Below, one piece after another: positions 40,148 to 41,383 of a stretch of 41,383 nucleotides of DNA. Below the pieces are notes generated by a model. The model saw only the letters and a list, made by a program, of their open reading frames with translations, was not told the DNA's origin and did no database searches. Each line of letters starts with the position of its first letter. Position 1 is the first letter of the stretch. Source of the stretch: an uncultured Eubacterium sp. (lineage in GTDB: Bacteria > Bacillota > Clostridia > Lachnospirales > Lachnospiraceae); NCBI GenBank assembly GCA_947564835.1, contig CANOET010000008.1, positions 1 to 41,383 on the forward strand. Reading direction: 5' to 3'. The position numbers were made by a program, and so were the translations under genes.

Positions 40148-41260
40148 ATGAAAAAAACACTTTATGTACACATCGGCACGACAAAGACGGGTACGACAGC
40201 GATACAAAGCTTTTGTATTGATAACCAGGAAACACTGAATCAACAAGGGTACTGCTACCCGCTGTTTCCCTATCGCTATCCGGACGTATCCGAAAGGCGC
40301 AATGCGCGTTTCCTGCTGGAAGAAGCATCCGACCGCCAGGGAGGCATTTTCCGGGAAGGCATGGATAAGATCCGGGAACTGTTCCAGACATTTAGCAATA
40401 TCATCGTGTCTGATGAAGGGATCTGGTCTGCGCCCTATGAACAGAGGGTTACGATGTGGCGTGCATTAAAAGCGGAAGCAAAAGAAGCCGGATTCCAGAT
40501 CCGGATCATCGTCTATTTAAGAAGACAGGATACGTATTTAATATCCGGATGGAACCAGATGGTAAAAAGCGGGATCGGAAACAGTGCGGGTGTCGCGTGG
40601 AAGGACTATGTAAACGATCTGGTCCATATCAACAAAATGTATTATGCGACACATTTAAAAAAACTCAGCGCCTTTTTTGGAAAAAAGAACCTGATAGTCA
40701 GGCGGTTCGAACCAAAGCATTTTGCAGGCGGTTCCATTTACGCAGATTTTCTGCAGGCCGTCGGGCTGGAGCTGACGGACGAATTTAAAATCGAACAGCC
40801 GATGCGCAATACCAGGCTGGCAGGCAATACACATGAGATCCAGCGGGTACTCAACGGAATGCCGGAAATGACACCGTCTTTTCATAGCTTTTTCAGGCAG
40901 GCGCTGCTGTCATTTGCAGATTTGTCGGGGGAGATTTACCCTTGCGAGATGTTCTCCAAGAAAGAAGCAGAAGCTTTTATGGACAGGTACCGGGAGGAAA
41001 ACAGGCAGGTGTCGGAAGAGTTTTTTGACGGCGGGGAGCTGTTTGACCTTAGCTGGAAGGATATTCCGAAATGGGAGAAGGAGAACCCTTATATGCAGGA
41101 TGACCTGATCCGGTTCGTCGGGGCCTGCTGTATGCGTCTGGTGCGGGAAAATCAGGAGCTGCGCGGCAGGGTGGAGAAGCTGGAGAAGAGCCAGACGGTG
41201 CTGAGAAATCCGGTGTATGCAATTATGAAGCGGAAGGCGGCGAAAGCCAAAGGAAGGTAG
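40148..41260 (+). CDS. PAPS-dependent sulfotransferase-like protein
   Basis: Probable transfer of sulfate from PAPS to an unknown acceptor such as a surface glycan or lipid. The 370-aa product starts MKKTLYVHIGTTKTGTTAIQ, in which TTKTGTT (11-17) is the 5'-phosphosulfate loop typical of bacterial sulfotransferases; RIIVYLRRQDTYLISGWNQMVKSG (about 120-143) fits the 3'-phosphate-binding strand and RxxxS motif. The rest is helical and ends in a basic, coiled-coil tail (RVEKLEKSQ... KRKAAKAKGR). ATG 40148 is preferred to 40082 because GAAGG precedes it and the product then starts exactly at the fold. Its pairing with APS kinase supports the call; the acceptor is not deducible. Confidence 0.8.
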   Translation: MKKTLYVHIGTTKTGTTAIQSFCIDNQETLNQQGYCYPLFPYRYPDVSERRNARFLLEEASDRQGGIFREGMDKIRELFQTFSNIIVSDEGIWSAPYEQRVTMWRALKAEAKEAGFQIRIIVYLRRQDTYLISGWNQMVKSGIGNSAGVAWKDYVNDLVHINKMYYATHLKKLSAFFGKKNLIVRRFEPKHFAGGSIYADFLQAVGLELTDEFKIEQPMRNTRLAGNTHEIQRVLNGMPEMTPSFHSFFRQALLSFADLSGEIYPCEMFSKKEAEAFMDRYREENRQVSEEFFDGGELFDLSWKDIPKWEKENPYMQDDLIRFVGACCMRLVRENQELRGRVEKLEKSQTVLRNPVYAIMKRKAAKAKGR

Positions 41261-41282
41261 GGGATGCGGTCGCCGGGGGAGG

Positions 41283-41383
41283 GGATGGCTTCCTGAAAGG
41301 GTTTGAGCGGCCAGGGGGATATGGCTGCGCGGACGACTCTGCGGGCTGTGGCCAGGGGACGCGCCGGGAGACACACCTTGGGC
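41283..41383 (+). repeat. Dispersed repeat copy 10, at the window edge
   Basis: GGCTTCCTGAAAGGGTTTGAGCGGCC..., then GACTCTGCGGGCTGTGGCC; the latter matches the minus strand of 14590-14608 exactly. It begins about 20 bases after the sulfotransferase stop and runs off the window. Confidence 0.75.

Overview
The window looks like chromosomal DNA of a gut Clostridia, most likely Lachnospiraceae. The evidence is strong AGGAGG ribosome sites, mid-GC housekeeping genes in Firmicutes style (SecA with a zinc tail, tandem type I signal peptidases, an Amt-PII fusion, LacI-UxaC), and two clearly AT-richer cassettes inserted among them. The species cannot be fixed from the sequence alone.

Layout. 1-2.7 kb: glycogen branching enzyme GlgB divergent from a TetR regulator, the pair lying between inverted copies of a dispersed repeat. 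2.7-7.7 kb: AT-rich cassette between 51-bp direct repeats, encoding a PD-(D/E)xK-like protein with an apparent internal HTH, a Hanks-type Ser/Thr kinase, an unrecognised 398-aa protein, and a cold-shock-domain/GTPase fusion with a glycine-zipper tail. 8.2-13 kb: split ThrE-type exporter (YjjP/YjjB), a YgjP/DUF45 metallopeptidase, a chemoreceptor and a PilZ protein. 13-14.8 kb: no convincing gene; a decayed ~62-bp tandem array, then two head-to-head dispersed repeats forming a large inverted repeat. 14.8-18.6 kb: secA and a secreted transglutaminase-like protein. 18.6-20.5 kb: IS630 remnant, a small unknown gene and an AraC/GyrI-like regulator. 20.8-24.8 kb: amt-PII fusion behind two terminator-like leader hairpins, two lepB paralogues, ybaK. 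24.9-26.4 kb: Xre regulator and esterase. 26.5-29.4 kb: second AT-rich cassette, a Pycsar-like defence locus (ImmA/IrrE protease, class III nucleotide cyclase, degenerate Nudix-like domain in the -1 frame, transmembrane effector) between ~90% identical direct repeats. 29.5-33 kb: HPr-like protein lacking the active-site His, a structured intergenic hairpin, LacI with two matching operators, uxaC. 33-41.3 kb: hybrid histidine kinase, MarR, acyltransferase, two-component pair, APS kinase and sulfotransferase.

Most interesting. (1) The Pycsar-like cyclase appears to reach its C-terminal Nudix-like domain through a -1 frameshift at A-AAA-AAT, with a GGAG nine bases upstream, as in dnaX-type recoding; a lost base in the A run is the alternative. 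(2) The kinase/GTPase cassette looks like an undescribed defence-type system. (3) A dispersed, partly coding-like repeat family marks many cassette boundaries in the window and brackets both AT-rich cassettes, suggesting that cargo is exchanged by recombination between repeats.

Gene links: LacI probably controls uronate use through UxaC; APS kinase would supply PAPS to the adjacent sulfotransferase for sulfation of an unknown acceptor; the two-component pair and the acyltransferase upstream may concern the cell surface (inference).
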